DNA of 64,000 bases from Pyrenopolyporus hunteri (GCA_902806595.1 CADCXC010000009.1:310001-374000); one strand, 5' to 3'; shown: positions 48,089-62,013, counted from the first letter of the stretch. The notes: generated by a model not told the origin, from the letters alone. Numbers and translations are program-made.

Positions 48089-50479
48089 CGCGTTATTTAC
48101 ACCATACTTTTCTCGATAATTCCTCGAATTCTCGAATTATATATTTCGCGTTACGCGAATTTTTAAATTACGTATTTCGTATTATTTACGTTATATAATC
48201 GCGTCATATTTTTATATTTTTAAAAAATTTTTACGTATTTAATTTTCGTTATATTTTCTTAAAATATACACTTTTTTAAAGTATTTTTACTTTACGTATT
48301 TATTATTTTCGTAATTACAATCGTTATTTTTTAATCGATATTTAATATAACACTTCGATATTTCGATTTTTTATAAATTTTTTCGTATAAAAGTAACGAA
48401 TATTTTATTTAAATTTTTAACGTTTATTATTTAATATATTTTATTTTTTATCCGTTATTTAATTTATATATATTTAATAATAAAAGATTATATTATATAA
48501 TAATTTATTATGTGTGTTATATTATTATCGATAATGTTTAAAATAAAAATAAAAAAAATAATCGTAAAAATGAAAATAATAATAACTTTTTTTTATCGAC
48601 GTTTATAAAACTTAACTTTACTTTTCGTATAAAAATACTTAACGACGATATTTTTTTAATTTTAAATAATAATAAACGATATTACTTTTATATATTTAAA
48701 CGATTAAATAATAAATTAAATTTTTAATATTATATTAATTTTAATTTCGATAAAATTAACTTTTAATTTTATTATAAATTAAAAATATTTTATCGTTTTA
48801 AATTTTAACGAATGGATTTTTCTTAAAAGTAAAATAAAATTTATTTTACGGTTATAACGGTCGTTATAAATCGAAATATTTTATAAATTAAATTTCGATA
48901 ATTTTTTTAATCCGATAATTATTTTTATATTTACCGTTTAAATTTTTTACGTACCGATTATTACGTTTATTTCAATTAATATTACGTTTTCGATTTTTAT
49001 TTTAATATACGAATTTCGTAATAAATTTTACCGTGTTATTAAAGATATAATCGAATTTAATTACGTTTATATAATTTTATTTAATATCGAAAAATGGTTT
49101 AAAGTAAATAATATACGAAAATATATAAAAATAATTAATACCATCGAAAAAAATAAAATTATATACGAAATATATAATTTTATTTTTTTTTTATTACGAT
49201 ATTTATCGATTTTTCGATTATAATAATTTTATTTTTATTTTAAAATTAAAGTTTAAAATAATGGATAAATTTAAATTACGAACTTATACATTCCGTTATT
49301 TCGATAAATTTATTAAAATCGCCTTATAAATAATAAATTAATATAACGATATATATTATTTTTTTTTTATATATCCCCGTAAAATATTTTTTTATTCGAT
49401 TTATTTAATTTTTATTTTCCGATTTAACGTTATTATTATTTAACGGTATTAAAAATGTTAAATTTTTAATTTTTTTTTTTAAATTTATCGATAGATATAA
49501 ACTCGACTTCGTTTAAAAAAATATAAAAAATAAATTCTTTAAACCATAAAAAAAATTATTAATTACGTCGTAAAATAACGGAAAATATTTTCGAATTATA
49601 TTCGAAAAAAACGATAATTATAAAAGGATAAATAATACGAAATAATTTAATAACGATATTTATTTCGTTAATTTATTTAATACGAATTTTTACGAGTTTT
49701 TTTAAAATAATTTATATGGTTTATATATTTTCGATAATAACGACGAAATTATTTCGATTAATCCGTCGTTTAAACGATTTCGACGTATAAAACATATCGA
49801 TAAATTAAACGAAAATATCGATGAAAACGTTTAAAATAAATTAAAATTAAATTTATTATTATCTATTTTTAATATAAAAAATAATAGTTAAACTTTTATA
49901 AAATAATAAAAAAATATAAAAATAAATGTTCGTAGTGTTAATTTAAAGTTCGATATTTTTTATATTAAAAATAAAACGTTATTTCTTTAATAAATATCGA
50001 AGTTTTAAATAAATAAAAATATGAAAAATATGTTTTATTTTATTATATTTACGAAGGTTTTTTAAGTAATAAATATTATTTTATAAATCCTTTTATTTTT
50101 TTTAAAAAATTTTATTTTTTTTAATAAAAAATCTACCTAAATATTTAATAAATTAAATTTATAAAATTAATAGAAATAAAATTTTTCGTTTTTTTTTTCT
50201 TTTTTTCTTTCTTTTTTTTTTAATTTTTAATACCGTATTATTAATAAAAATATAACGTTTAAATTTATCTACTTTTATAAAATACCCTTAAATAATAATA
50301 ATAAAAAAAAATATATATAATTTATAATATTTAAATTCGAATGCGTTTTTCGAAATAATCGTTATTTTTACGATCGAATATATTTTTATACTTTTTAATT
50401 TTAAATAATAATATTAATAAATATAATTTAAATATAATATAAATTAATTTATTTATTTTTTTATAATATCTTCGAATTT
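48089..50479. other. Unassigned AT-rich DNA
   Basis: 2.4 kb with no recognised domain. Somewhat less mutated (around 48550-49850 more C and G remain). A pyrimidine tract lies at about 50188-50225. Confidence 0.4.
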
Positions 50480-51095
50480 ATTATTAAAATATTTTCGTTT
50501 TTTTTATATTAAAAATTATTTTTTTCGTTTTTATTATCGATATTATTTTTAATTTCGTTTAAAAGGGAAAAATTAAAATTTCGATCGATATTAATTCGAT
50601 CGACGTTAATCATTTTTTAAATAAACGAACCATAAATAATTTTTTCTTTTTAAGTAAATAAAATATAAAAGTTTCTACTTTATTTCGCGGTTATAAGTTT
50701 TTAACGGGTTAATATAAATTTTATAAAAGGGATTTTTATAATCGATTTATTATTAATAAACTTATTTATAAATTTAATATAACTACGTAATAAAGTATTT
50801 TTATTTTTTTTTTATGTTAAAAATTATTATTTTCGTTATTATCGTCGATATCGTTTTTAATTTCGTTTAAAAAAAAAAACTAAAACTTCGATCGATATTA
50901 ATTCGATCGACGTTAATTATTTTTTAAATAAACGAATTATAAGTATTTTTTTTTTAAATAAATAAAATATAAAAGTTTTTATTTTACTTCGTAATTATAA
51001 ACTTTTAATAGGTTAATATAAGTTTTATAAAAGGGATTTTTATAATCGATTTACCATTAATAAACTTATTTATAATTTTAATACGATTAAATAAT
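50480..51095. repeat. 307-bp unit in tandem, two copies
   Basis: Copies at about 50480-50790 and 50791-51095. Landmarks recur at a 307-bp offset: CGATCGATATTAATTCGATCG, TTTATAAAAGGGATTTTTAT and ATTAATAAACTTATTTATAA (first bases at about 50582/50889). Each contains two TCGATCGA palindromes. Confidence 0.8.
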
Positions 51096-51099
51096 ATAA

Positions 51100-51757
51100 A
51101 AGTTTAAGTTAAATTTAAAATAATAATAAAGCGAACATTATTAAAAAAATTTATCGCGATACTCGCGGAACGAATAATACGTTATTATAAAATAAATCGC
51201 GTACTTTAATCGAAAGTATCGATATTATTAAAAGTACTAGGTACGGCCGATGCTTCGATTAATAACATAAAATTATTAAAAGACTATAAGTTAATCTTCG
51301 AGATGATAATTATTATTAAATATTAAATAATAAAAGTATCGAGTTTATATCCGATAATAAAAATGTATATATTTTTAAATTTTCTAACGATACGATTAAA
51401 AAAATAATAATATTAATTTTTATAAACGCAAATTTAACCGTTAAAAAAAGTCGTTTATAAATAATAACAACGAATCGATTCGTTAAAAAAAATAAAAACA
51501 TAAAAAATATATACTTTTTTAAGTAAAAAATTAATTAAATTATTACAACGGTTAAAGTAAAATTAAAATTCGATAAATATATTATAATTTATAAAAAGAT
51601 GTAATTTTTAACGATAAATTTTAAAAATTAAATTCTCGAAAAACGTATAAATATATTTAATAAAATTAACGTTAAACGACGAATTTTAAACGAGTTTATA
51701 TAAATCGATATAAATATAATTCGAAAAATTTAATTTATTAATATATAATTAATATTT
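51100..51757. other. Unassigned, less-mutated stretch
   Basis: Around 51160-51310 more GC survives (CGCGATACTCGCGGAACG, GTACTAGGTACGGCCGATG). It reads like a decayed coding or gag-type segment leading into repeat R, but no motif is decisive. A 61-codon minus-strand ORF at 51316-51501 has no support. Confidence 0.35.
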
Positions 51758-52160
51758 CGAAAATAAAAAAAAAATCGATTTATTTATTTACGAATTTACG
51801 TTATCGATATAATTAATATAATTTAATAATTTATAGAAATTTTTAAATAACGATAAAATAAAATATAAAATATAAACGTATTTAAAATATCGCCGACATT
51901 AAAAACGTCGTTAAAAAAATAAATAAAATTATTACGATTATAAAAAACGTATATATTAACGAAAATTAAAAGATTTTTAACGTATTAAATAATATTTAAA
52001 TAAATAAAATTCTTCGAAACGATTACGAAAGTAATAATCATTAAAACGTATAATTCGAAACAAATTATTTAATTTTATATAATTAAATTTTTAACCATAA
52101 CTATAATTAATATTAAAGAAACGTTAAAAGTAATATTATTATAATCGTTAATATTACGAC
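51758..52160. repeat. Dispersed repeat R, copy 2 (better preserved)
   Basis: Direct partner of 27620-28020. Followed directly by a tandem repeat that copy 1 lacks. A plus-strand gag-like reading is possible but unproven. Confidence 0.6.
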
Positions 52161-52244
52161 CACCACGAAAAAATATAAACGGTATCGACGTTATTATAAA
52201 AAATAACGATAATACGTAAAAAATAAAAAATAAATGTTTATTTA

Positions 52245-52500
52245 AATTTTAATAATAACGATATATTAAAATAAATTAAAATAAAATATTAACGATTAAA
52301 TATATAAAAAAAATCGAATTAATAATAATATATTAAATTTAATAAAAATAAAATATTTACGAATAAATATATAAAAAAAGTAAAATAATAACGACGTGTT
52401 AAAATTAATAAAAGTTAATATTTAAAAATAAATACGCGAAAAAATTAAAATAACGATAATATATTAAAATCGATAAAAACGAAATATCGTCAAAACGTTA
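52245..52500. repeat. ~65-bp tandem repeat, about four copies
   Basis: Diverged units of 64-66 bp, each with a AATAACGATATATTAAA-like start and an AAATATATAAAAAAA-like end. The length near a multiple of three would allow a protein repeat of about 22 residues in the ancestral element. Confidence 0.6.
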
Positions 52501-53692
52501 TATTTAAATTTTAAAATTTATTAATTAAAATTACGAAATAAAAGTTAAGTCGAATAAACACCGAAAATATTAAAAAAAAAAACCGAAAATAAAAAAATTC
52601 CGCGGTTTTATGTTTTTATACGAAAATTTAAAAAATATAATTATATTTTTATTAAAAAAAAACGTTTCGATTATTAAAATAACATAACATCTTATATATA
52701 TTTTTTTTAATTTAATAACGTATACGAATAAAATGTTTTAATTATTATAAAAGTACGGTATTTTTTATATTTAAAGAAAAAATTATATAAATATTTAACT
52801 ATATATACGCGTAAATAAATAATATCATAAATATATTTAATATTTATTTTATATAAATAACGTCGAATATATTATTTTTAAATAGAAAAAAAAATAAAAC
52901 GAAATGATTTACTTTTATTATATCTTAATTTTAAAAATATATATAAATATTTTTTTTAAACGTTTAATTAATATTTATAATATATTAAATATATTAAAAT
53001 ATCGATTTTAATTAAAATATATACCTATTTAAATAAATATATATCGAAATTAAAATTAATACGAAAAAAATATCTAAATAATTTTATAAATATTAATAAT
53101 TTTAATTTAATAATAAAACGATATAACTTCGAAAAAAATATATATAAGTAAAAATAATAATTTTTATAAGGTTTATTTTTTAAAGAAATATAAATTTAAT
53201 TTTAAATTTATATATTAATTTAATATATCGACGTTATTATAATTTATAATATTATCCTACGTTATAATTATTACGAATAATATAAAACTAAAAAAAAACT
53301 TAAAATAAAATAAAAATATCGACGATTTTTTTTTATTCGATTAAAATAATTTCGAATAAAAAATTATATTCGATTATAAAATTTAAAGTCCCGAAAATAA
53401 TAAACAAAAACATATAAATTTTTAATTAAATCTTTTAAATTTAAACTTTACGATATCGTATTTTATAATTCATTTAATAAAAAAAAAAACCCTAAACGTA
53501 AAAAAAATATTAACCGAAATAAAAATAAAAAAAACATACCATTAAAATTAAATATTTAAAATTTAAATTCGATAAAAATCGTAATAATAAAACTTTAACT
53601 TAAACGTCGCGGGAAATTACATAAATATACATTAAAAATAAAATAATGTTTTTTTTATAAACTTAACATAAATAAAAAAACTCGGTTTAAAT
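52501..53692. other. Unassigned AT-rich DNA
   Basis: 1.2 kb; nothing recognised. Confidence 0.4.
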
Positions 53693-53875
53693 ATAAAGGT
53701 AAATTTTTAAATATTATACGACGGATATAATAATAACGTCCCGAATAATATTAATTTAAACGTAAAAGTAAACCGTTAAAAGTTATACGACGAATATAAT
53801 AACATCCTTTCGAATAATATTAACTTAAACGTAAAAATAAACCGTTAAAAATTATATAATAAAAATAATTAATTT
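53693..53875. repeat. ~74-bp tandem repeat, 2.5 copies
   Basis: Units share TTATACGACGAATATAATAA, CGAATAATATTAA, and TAAACGTAAAAGTAAACCG. It lies about 130 bp upstream of Helitron copy 2. Confidence 0.65.
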
Positions 53876-54005
53876 TAAATAACCTTAAAAAATTCGAAAC
53901 TACGGTTAATTTAAAGGTACGAAAATTATTAAAAAATGTTATAAATAATATTAAATTTAACTTTTAATAAAAAAAAAATATCGAAAAAAAAATCGTTTTT
54001 CGACT

Positions 54006-57000
54006 TAATTAATAATTAATATAAAGCGTTATATATCGTAAATTTTTAAAGGAAAATTTAAATAATAAAAATAATTTTAATAAAATGATACCGATTATAT
54101 TTTATTTAATATTATAATAAAAATTTAATAAAAATATTTTAAAAAACATTTCTAAAACGCTTAAAAACGAAGTTAAAAAAACCTTTTTCGTTAAACTTAT
54201 CGAAAATAAAATGTCGTTTTAATTATACAAACTACTTTACGTAATATTGCAAAAAAATTATATAAATATATAATAAATGTGTTAAAGTGGTATTTAAAAA
54301 CGCATTATTAATAAAATATAAATTTTTTATATTTTAAGTTTTTTATGTATATTTATATCTAAAGTTTATACGAAAGTTTCGACCTTTAAAAAAAAATTTC
54401 TTACGTCGAAAATCGTTTACGATTTTATAACGAAATTTTCCTTAAATTTAGAAATAAATTAACCTAGAAATACGATATATTATTAAATAAAAAAATATAT
54501 TATAATATTCGTTAACGATTTATCCTTTATAATTAAAATTTTCCCTAAAAATTTAAAAATATTTTAAAGGAAATTTATATAATTTAATACGCGGTCGATA
54601 AATTAATTAAAATCGATTTATTTCTTTTTTTAAAATTACGAAAATTTATAATAATAAAAGTTTTATTATAGTTAATAAAAAATAATTATTTATATTATAA
54701 TATTTTTTTAAACGATAACTTTTAAAATATATAAAATTATAAAAATAATTATTTATTTTTTTAAATTTAAGATAATTTAATATATATTATAAACATTAAA
54801 TAAAAATTAATAAAACGAGTTAGTTATACCTTAAAAATAAAAAAACGAAAATAATTAACACGAAAATATAAATAATAATAATATATAAAATCCCCCGTCG
54901 AAAAAAAACGTATATAATTTATTTTTTAAAAAGATTATTAATAATAACGATGTAAACGAAAACGATTAAAAAGATATAAAAAAATTATTATAAAATAACG
55001 AATAATAATTCCGGTTTTCGAAGCGATAAAAAAAAAATAAAATTTTTAACGAAAAAAAAATTCTTTTTATATTATTAATGATTATATCTTTAAAATTCGT
55101 TCCTTTAATATAAAATCAATTTAATAACGTATAAAAAACCTATTTTTTATAATAAACTTTTAAAACGAAAAATTTATCGCTAATAAATAAAAAAAAAATA
55201 TAATTAAAAAAAAATAATAAACGATAAATTATACGTATAAATAATATAAAGTAACCGATTTTTATTTATTATTAACCTTTATTATTTTACTTCTACATTT
55301 ATTAAAATTTTATCTTACGAATTTAACGATTTAATTATTATTAACAACAACGAAAAAAATAAATTAATTAAATATAATAAGTAAAATTTTAATATAAAAA
55401 AATAAATCGCTATTTTAATATATTTAACATATAATATAAATTAACGTAAAAAAAAAATAAATAAATAAATATTAAGTTTTTTTAATACAATATTATTACG
55501 ATTACATACTTTATATTTTTATTTTTAATTTTTAACCGAATTATGAAAAATAATAATACTCGAATTATTAAAGTTTAATTAAAAAAAATAGCGTTAAAAA
55601 AAATATAAAAAATTAATAAATTATTAACGAAAAAAAAATTACGCGAAACTTCGAAAAAATTAAAATAATATAAAAAAATTTCTAATATTTATATGTAAAA
55701 GTTTTTAAAATATATCGTTACATTTAACCGATAATAACTTTTATTTAATGAAAAAAAAGTATAACATCGAAATAAAATAAAAAATATAATAATAAAATAC
55801 GATATATTAATTATATAATTTATTTTAAACCTAAACGATTTTTTATCGCCGATACGATTAAAAATAAATAATAAATTTCGAGGTAAAAAATACATAAAAC
55901 GAATAAAATAAAAAATCGAAACGTAATTTTAAAATAAAAAAAAATATTATTAAAGTAAATAACGTAAAATTTAATTATAATTATAATGTAATTTTATAAT
56001 TACGTAAAAACTTTCTTTAACGAATTTATAAAAGTGGAAATATAAAATAAAGTATTCGATTTAATTAATTAATATTTTAACGTTTTAAAAATAAATGGTC
56101 GCAACATATTTTATATTTACGACTTTTTTTAATTATATAATAATATTAATTTATACAATTTCGTAAAAAATATAATTAACGATTAATTAAATTCCGTGGA
56201 TGATTTTTTACGTTAAATCGACGAATATTTTTAATAAGATTAAAATTAAAAGATTTTAAAATAAAAAATAAAAATTTATAATAAATTAACATTAAATAAA
56301 GAATTTTAAAAAAATATCGAAAAGTTCGAAGATAAATAAAAAATAAAACGGAATTTATAATAACGATTTTTTAATATTATAAATATATGTCGATATGTTT
56401 TAAATATAAAAAAAAGTTTAAACGATAATAATGTAGATTCGATTATTTATAAAAGTTATATAATGTTACATTTATCGACGAAAACGGTGTTTTTCGATAA
56501 AAGTAAAAATCGATGAATTATATATAATAAAATAAAGTTATTATATATATATTTCGATATAATTATAATTTTATATTTATTTTTACGAACTCGTATATAA
56601 TAATATTAATTATATATATTATTAATTACGTTATAAAATTAAAATTATTAATATATTAAAAATTAATTTTAATCGAAATTTATTTAAATAATTTATTTAA
56701 AAATTTAAAGTTTATCGATTTTAATAACCCGGAAAAAATAGTACGTAGTTTAATAGTAAAAATATTAAATCGAATATTTTTAAATAAAAAATATTTAACC
56801 GTGAAAATATATATTTATATTTTAAATTATAAAAATTTTTATAATTTCGAATTTAAATAAAAATAAATTTACTTTAATACGTTATATTAAATTATTAAAA
56901 ATTATTAACTATATTTAAAAAATTTAATTAATAAAATTTTTAAAAAAAATATAAAATCGAAAATATATAAAAACGTATATATTAACGAATAAAATATAAT

Positions 57001-58108
57001 AAAATTTAATTTTTTTAATAAATATATATATTGAAGGAATATATTTTAAAATTTATATTTTTACGATTATATATCGATTATCGAAATCGTAAAACGGTTA
57101 ATAAAAAAAATTAAAATCGATCGATTTATTAATTTTAACAAATTATTAAAAAAATTCGATTTTTATTAAAAAATTATTATTAAAAAAAATATATATATTT
57201 TTTTATTAATTAATTTTTATTTTTTAAATTTAAAAAAAAAGAATTTTTAATCGAATTATTATTATTTATTTAAAATTATTTATTCTTTAAAATAAATTTA
57301 TATCGAATAAAATAGAAATATTTTTAAAAATATAAAAAAAAAAAAATTAAAAATTAATCGATTATTTAAAGTTTATTAATGATAATTTCGATATTTTAAA
57401 AAAATTACGCGAAAATGTCGAATACGATACGAAGATTTAAAACGTACGTGGTAATTAAAATAAAGTAGTTAATAACGACGGCTTTAACTTTAATAAAAAT
57501 CGAAATAATAATAACGAAAACAACGACGATTAAAATAACGAAATTAAAAATTTTAAATATATTTAAATTTTTAAAAATAATGTTTTATTATATTTAAATA
57601 AAATAATTAAAAAAAGTAAGGATATTTTTAAATTTAATATCATAAAGTTTTTTTAAAATTATAACGTTAATAAGGTTATTAAAATAATCGATTTTTTATT
57701 AACTTCGAAATTAAATAAATATTAACGTATTATAAACATTATTTAAATAAAAAATATAATATTTTTTAATGAATTTACCCTAATAAAAAAAATAATTTTA
57801 AACGATATTAAAATATAAAAAAACAACTTATTATATTTAAATAATATAAAATTATATAAAATCGACGGAAAAATTAATAACGATAAATTATTATTAAATA
57901 TAATACGAAATTACGATATTTTTTAAAATAAAAATTTTCTCGAAATAAACGACGAAGTCGTATCGATATTTTATTTAAAATTACGAGAAAATATATTTAC
58001 GACTTTACAAATTAAATATTCTTTAAAAAATATATAAATAAACGTTAATTATATTTTAGTTATAAACGAAAAATTAAACATAAAATAAATTTTAATGTTA
58101 AATGTTAT
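54006..58108 (+). pseudogene. Helitron Rep (HUH) part, copy 2
   Basis: Collinear with 34838-38788. In frame from 56097 the plus strand reads GRNIFYIYDFF then a stop and LYNNINLYNFV, close to the Helitron_like_N pattern GRGxPHIHGFLWL..N..L; P to F, H to Y and W to stop are all RIP-type changes, so the two catalytic His of the rolling-circle endonuclease are lost. About 2.1 kb of degraded sequence precedes the motif, fitting the large N-terminal region of fungal Helitron proteins. The helicase part follows in the same frame. Confidence 0.7.
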
Positions 58109-58193
58109 ATTATAATACTTAAATAAAATAGATATTATTAAAAAAAGGGAAGATATAAATGTAAAAATACCATAACTATTTTATTACTTTAAA

Positions 58194-59500
58194 AGTAAAA
58201 ATAGTATAGAAAAAAATGTAATTATACAAACTTTAATAAAAACGATAAACGTAAAAAATTACCGGTAACGAATTAAAATTATAGCTACATCTAATAACGT
58301 TAAAACCTATATCGAAAAAATAATAATATATTTAATTATAAATTTATTTTTAACCCGTAAAAATAAAATACCTTTAAAAAAATAAATTTAATAAAAAAAC
58401 ATCGATATTTTAATTATAAACAAATGTAATATAATATTTAAGCGAAATTCTTATAAAATATATTAATAACTTTAAAAAACTTATAATAAATTCGATAAAA
58501 ATTTTAAAAATATCGTTATAATTGTTTTTTACGGGGATTTTTTTTAATTTAAATTAATAATTAATTAATCGTTATTAAATTTAAAAATCGAAAAGCGAAA
58601 AATTAAAACTTTAAATGGTAATTACGTTTTAAGTTATAAATTATAATTAAAATTCACCTTCGTAATATTATTTAATTAATAAATAAAAATTACAAATAAA
58701 ATCTTCGTAACTTTTTTAAAACGGTTAAAAATTAACGAATAAATAATTTAAAATATTAATATATTAAATTAAAAACTTATACATTCGAAAAATATTATTT
58801 TCGATATAAACGTTAAAACGATAACCTTTTTAAATAAAATGCGATACGTTATAAACCTTTAAATATATATTACATTTATAAAAAAACGTAATTAAAAAAT
58901 TTACATTTTTTTATTTAAATATTATATTAAATCGTTAAATTAAAATTACGCATTAATAAATACGTATTAAAAAATGAATATATTTACCATAAAAATATCG
59001 ATATATTTAATATTTATTAAAGGAATATTTATTACGGTTACGGAAAATATTCATTAAATTTTAAAAGTAATTAACGACGTGAAATATATAATTGAAAAAT
59101 TTATCTTAAATTAAAACGAAAATGTATATTTCATCGATAAAAACATTTTTTTAATAACATACTTATTAAAAGTTATTTTTATTTCGTTTTTTATAACGAA
59201 AAACTTAAAAATCAACGGATTAAAATTAAAACTTTTACCTTTATTTCCGAGAATAATAAATGTTTTACTTTTTAAGTTTTTTAAAAAACGCTTTAAATCA
59301 TATAACCGATTCGGGTTATTAACGATATTTATATTTATAATGATAAAATATAAAGTTTAAAGTTAAACATTTTTTAAAACTTTTTTAAATTTAACTTTTA
59401 AAATGCCTTCGAAAATTAACGTAAACTTTATAATAATTTACGTATAACTATTAAAAGTCGTAATTTTAAAAAGATTATATTTACTTTTACTTATTAATAT
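58194..59500 (+). pseudogene. PIF1-type helicase remnant of Helitron copy 2
   Basis: One uninterrupted register from 58194 to 58550 contains, with RIP changes, the helicase motifs in order: SKNSIEKNVIIQTL for Walker A (GGxGTGKSxxIQTL), IIATSNN..TYIEKIIIYLIINL for motif Ia (APTGxAA..IGGTTIHSALNL), NIDILIINKCNII for Walker B (IIDEVSMI), and IVIIVFYGDFF for the GDFFQFPPV motif. Substitutions are G to A and C to T only at key sites (GGA to GAA, CAT to TAT, GAT to AAT). The domain should run to about 59.5 kb. PIF1 helicase behind an HUH Rep is diagnostic of Helitrons. Confidence 0.85.
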
Positions 59501-59690
59501 AAATCATTAAATAAGTTTAAAACTATTTAATCGTATTAACGAAAATATATGTCGATTATAAAAATTAAAAAATAAAATAAAAAGTTAATTTCGTAAACGT
59601 ATTTTTAACTTATATGATTTTACTTTAATTTATATAAAATTAAATTAACTTTAAAAATTTAATACGATATCGTATATATAAAAAAATAAA

Positions 59691-59733
59691 ACCGAGGGTT
59701 ATTATATTACCCTATAGGGGTGACTTTTAATAT
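59691..59733 (+). repeat. Shared terminal-like motif, copy 2
   Basis: CCGAGGGTTATTATATTACC followed by CTATAGGGGTGACTTTTAAT, matching 45824-45866. AGGGT..ACCCT and CCCTATAGGG give hairpins. Its place just after the helicase end would suit a Helitron 3' terminus, but a canonical CTRR end is not evident after RIP. Confidence 0.45.
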
Positions 59734-59749
59734 ATTTAAATAAAAAAAT

Positions 59750-60060
59750 CGTAAACTTCGAATTTAAAATACGTATAATAAAATTCGTTAAAATTATAAA
59801 AAATATAAATATTAAAATTAAATTATAATTATTAAATAATAAAATTAAAAAAAAAACCCTTCGATATAATAAAAAAGTAAAAATTAAAATAATAATAAAA
59901 TTAAAAAAAGGTAATTAAAAAAGTAAATAATTAAAAGTAATATTACTGATATTATAATCGATAAATAAATCGAATATTTTAAAATATTATATATACGAAA
60001 TATAATCGTAACGAATACGTTTTTTTAAAGTTTATAAATACGGTTATAATATTATAACGT
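59750..60060 (+). repeat. Dispersed repeat S, copy 2
   Basis: Inverted partner of 28022-28310. At its right end a plus-strand reading around 60030-60110 resembles a Cys/His-type finger after RIP (KVYKYGYN), which is too weak to name. Confidence 0.5.
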
Positions 60061-60309
60061 ATAAAAATATGAAATTTTTACGTTAATATAAATACGAATT
60101 AAAAAAATAAATTTAAAAACGATTTTTTTTTAAAAAAACGTTTTAAAAGTCGTTTCGTTAAAATATAAATATAAAAAATGCGAAATAATATATTATATAA
60201 TTATAAATTATTCGAAATATAATAAAATTAAATTTATTTTACGAATAAAATTAAAGTTTAAGATATTTATTATTTATAAAAATTATAAAAAAGTTTTATT
60301 AAATTTAAA

Positions 60310-62013
60310 AGAATAAAAGTAATAGTTAAATGATTTTTATAAAAAAAACTACTTTCGATATATAAGGTAATATTAGAAATAATATCGTAAAAAATAATTT
60401 ATAAAAAACATAAATTTAAAAAACGAAATAATATATTAAAAAATAACGAAACGAAATCGTAAAGTATTTAATATTAAATATTATAAAAATAAATTCGAAT
60501 AATTAAACATTTTTAAATAAATTAATATTAGAATCGATAAAATATTTATTTAATTTATAAATAATATTATAATATTCGTTTATTGTTTTTTTTTTCGAAA
60601 ATATCGTCACCGTTTTTAATAAATTAAGGATTTTTCGTTTAATAAAAAAATATTAAAAAAAATCTAAGCTTTTTTTATATTAAATTTCCGTGTTAAAATT
60701 TTTTTTTAAATTTATTTAAAATTTAATTTTAATTCGATTTTATTTATAATAATCGAAATTATTAAATAATAAACGATATTTTTACATTTCGATTAATTAT
60801 TAATAAATTTTCGTAATTTATAAATAATTAATATTAATGTTACGAAATAAAAAATTAAAATTATTTATAATCGAATATAAATTTTTAAGATATTATTTTA
60901 AAAAATATTATCGTTAATATTAAATTTATTATATATAAACGAACATTTATATAACGATATATTTTTTAATTAAAAAATTATTTCCATAAGTTTTTTCGGT
61001 TATTATAAATTTATATATTAAATAAAATACGATTTCGTATATTTTAATTTTTATTTTTATAAAGTATAAAAAGTGGAAGTTATTAAAATTATCGTAAATA
61101 TCGAAAGTTTTTAATACGAAAACTATTAAAATTTATTTTAATAAAATTTTAAAAGTAATATTATCGCTTTATATATTCGAAACGATTTATAAAAAAAACG
61201 AATTAATATTATAAAAATATAATAAAAGTAAAGAAAAAACGTTTAAGAAAAAAATAAAATTAATATCGTTAATAATATCGTTTATAAAATATTACCGACA
61301 TTTATTCGAAAAAGTAATCGAATTTTATAAATTTGTCGGTAATAAATTATATTTTAACCGTTATAAATCGAATATATATTATATATATTATTAAAAAACG
61401 GTAAAAATTTCCTACGAAATAACGATATATATTTTAACGATAAAAAATAATAAATAATAATATATAATATATAATAAAAATAATTAATAAAATAATTAAA
61501 TAAATACGAAAAAAAAATATAAAAAAAATTATTTATAAAAATTTATAAAAAAATATCGATTTAAATAAATAATATTAAATAATCGGAATCGATATAAACC
61601 TTCGATTAATAAAAAATAACCTTTTAAAAAAAAATAAATATATAAAAATTATAATAAAATTATTTTAAAAAATAACGGTTATAATTAAAAACTTATAAAA
61701 CGAATAGTTATAAAATATTTTAACTTCGAAACGATTTTAAAAAAATAAATAAATAAAAATAAAAAAACATTAAATAATTTTCTTTTATCGATTTTAATTA
61801 TATTTATTAAAAAAGGTAAGTTTTTAAAATTTTTAAAAAAAAATTTATATCGTTAAATAATATAATCGAAAAAAAATTATAACGAAATAAATTTTATTCG
61901 AATCGATAATTATTATTCGAATTATTATCGAATAATAAAACCGCATACTTTTATATTTTTATAATATATATATAAATATATAATATAAAAATAATAATAA
62001 TAATAATAATAAT
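60310..62013 (+). mobile_element. 1.7-kb repeat L, copy 2 (left arm of inverted pair)
   Basis: Reverse complement of 62386 to the window end, matching through at least 1.6 kb. It ends with TATATATATAAATATA then a (TAA)n run at 61990-62013. With copy 3 it forms a large inverted repeat whose simple-repeat ends face each other. Confidence 0.65.

Noticed and set aside
51316..55895. Two short minus-strand ORFs (51316-51501, 55689-55895)
   Set aside because: Lys/Ile/Phe/Asn-rich chance frames in AT-rich DNA; the second lies inside the Helitron remnant on the wrong strand.
56468..56500. Possible FIDENG-type Helitron motif downstream of the Rep motif
   Set aside because: It is in a different frame from the Rep and helicase motifs, and the corresponding site in copy 1 does not support it.
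60030..61900. Reading repeat L as a pogo/Fot1-type transposase or zinc-knuckle LINE ORF1
   Set aside because: Some Lys/Gln-rich C-terminal resemblance and a KVYKYGYN stretch were seen, but no DDE triad or firm Cys/His array could be confirmed by eye.
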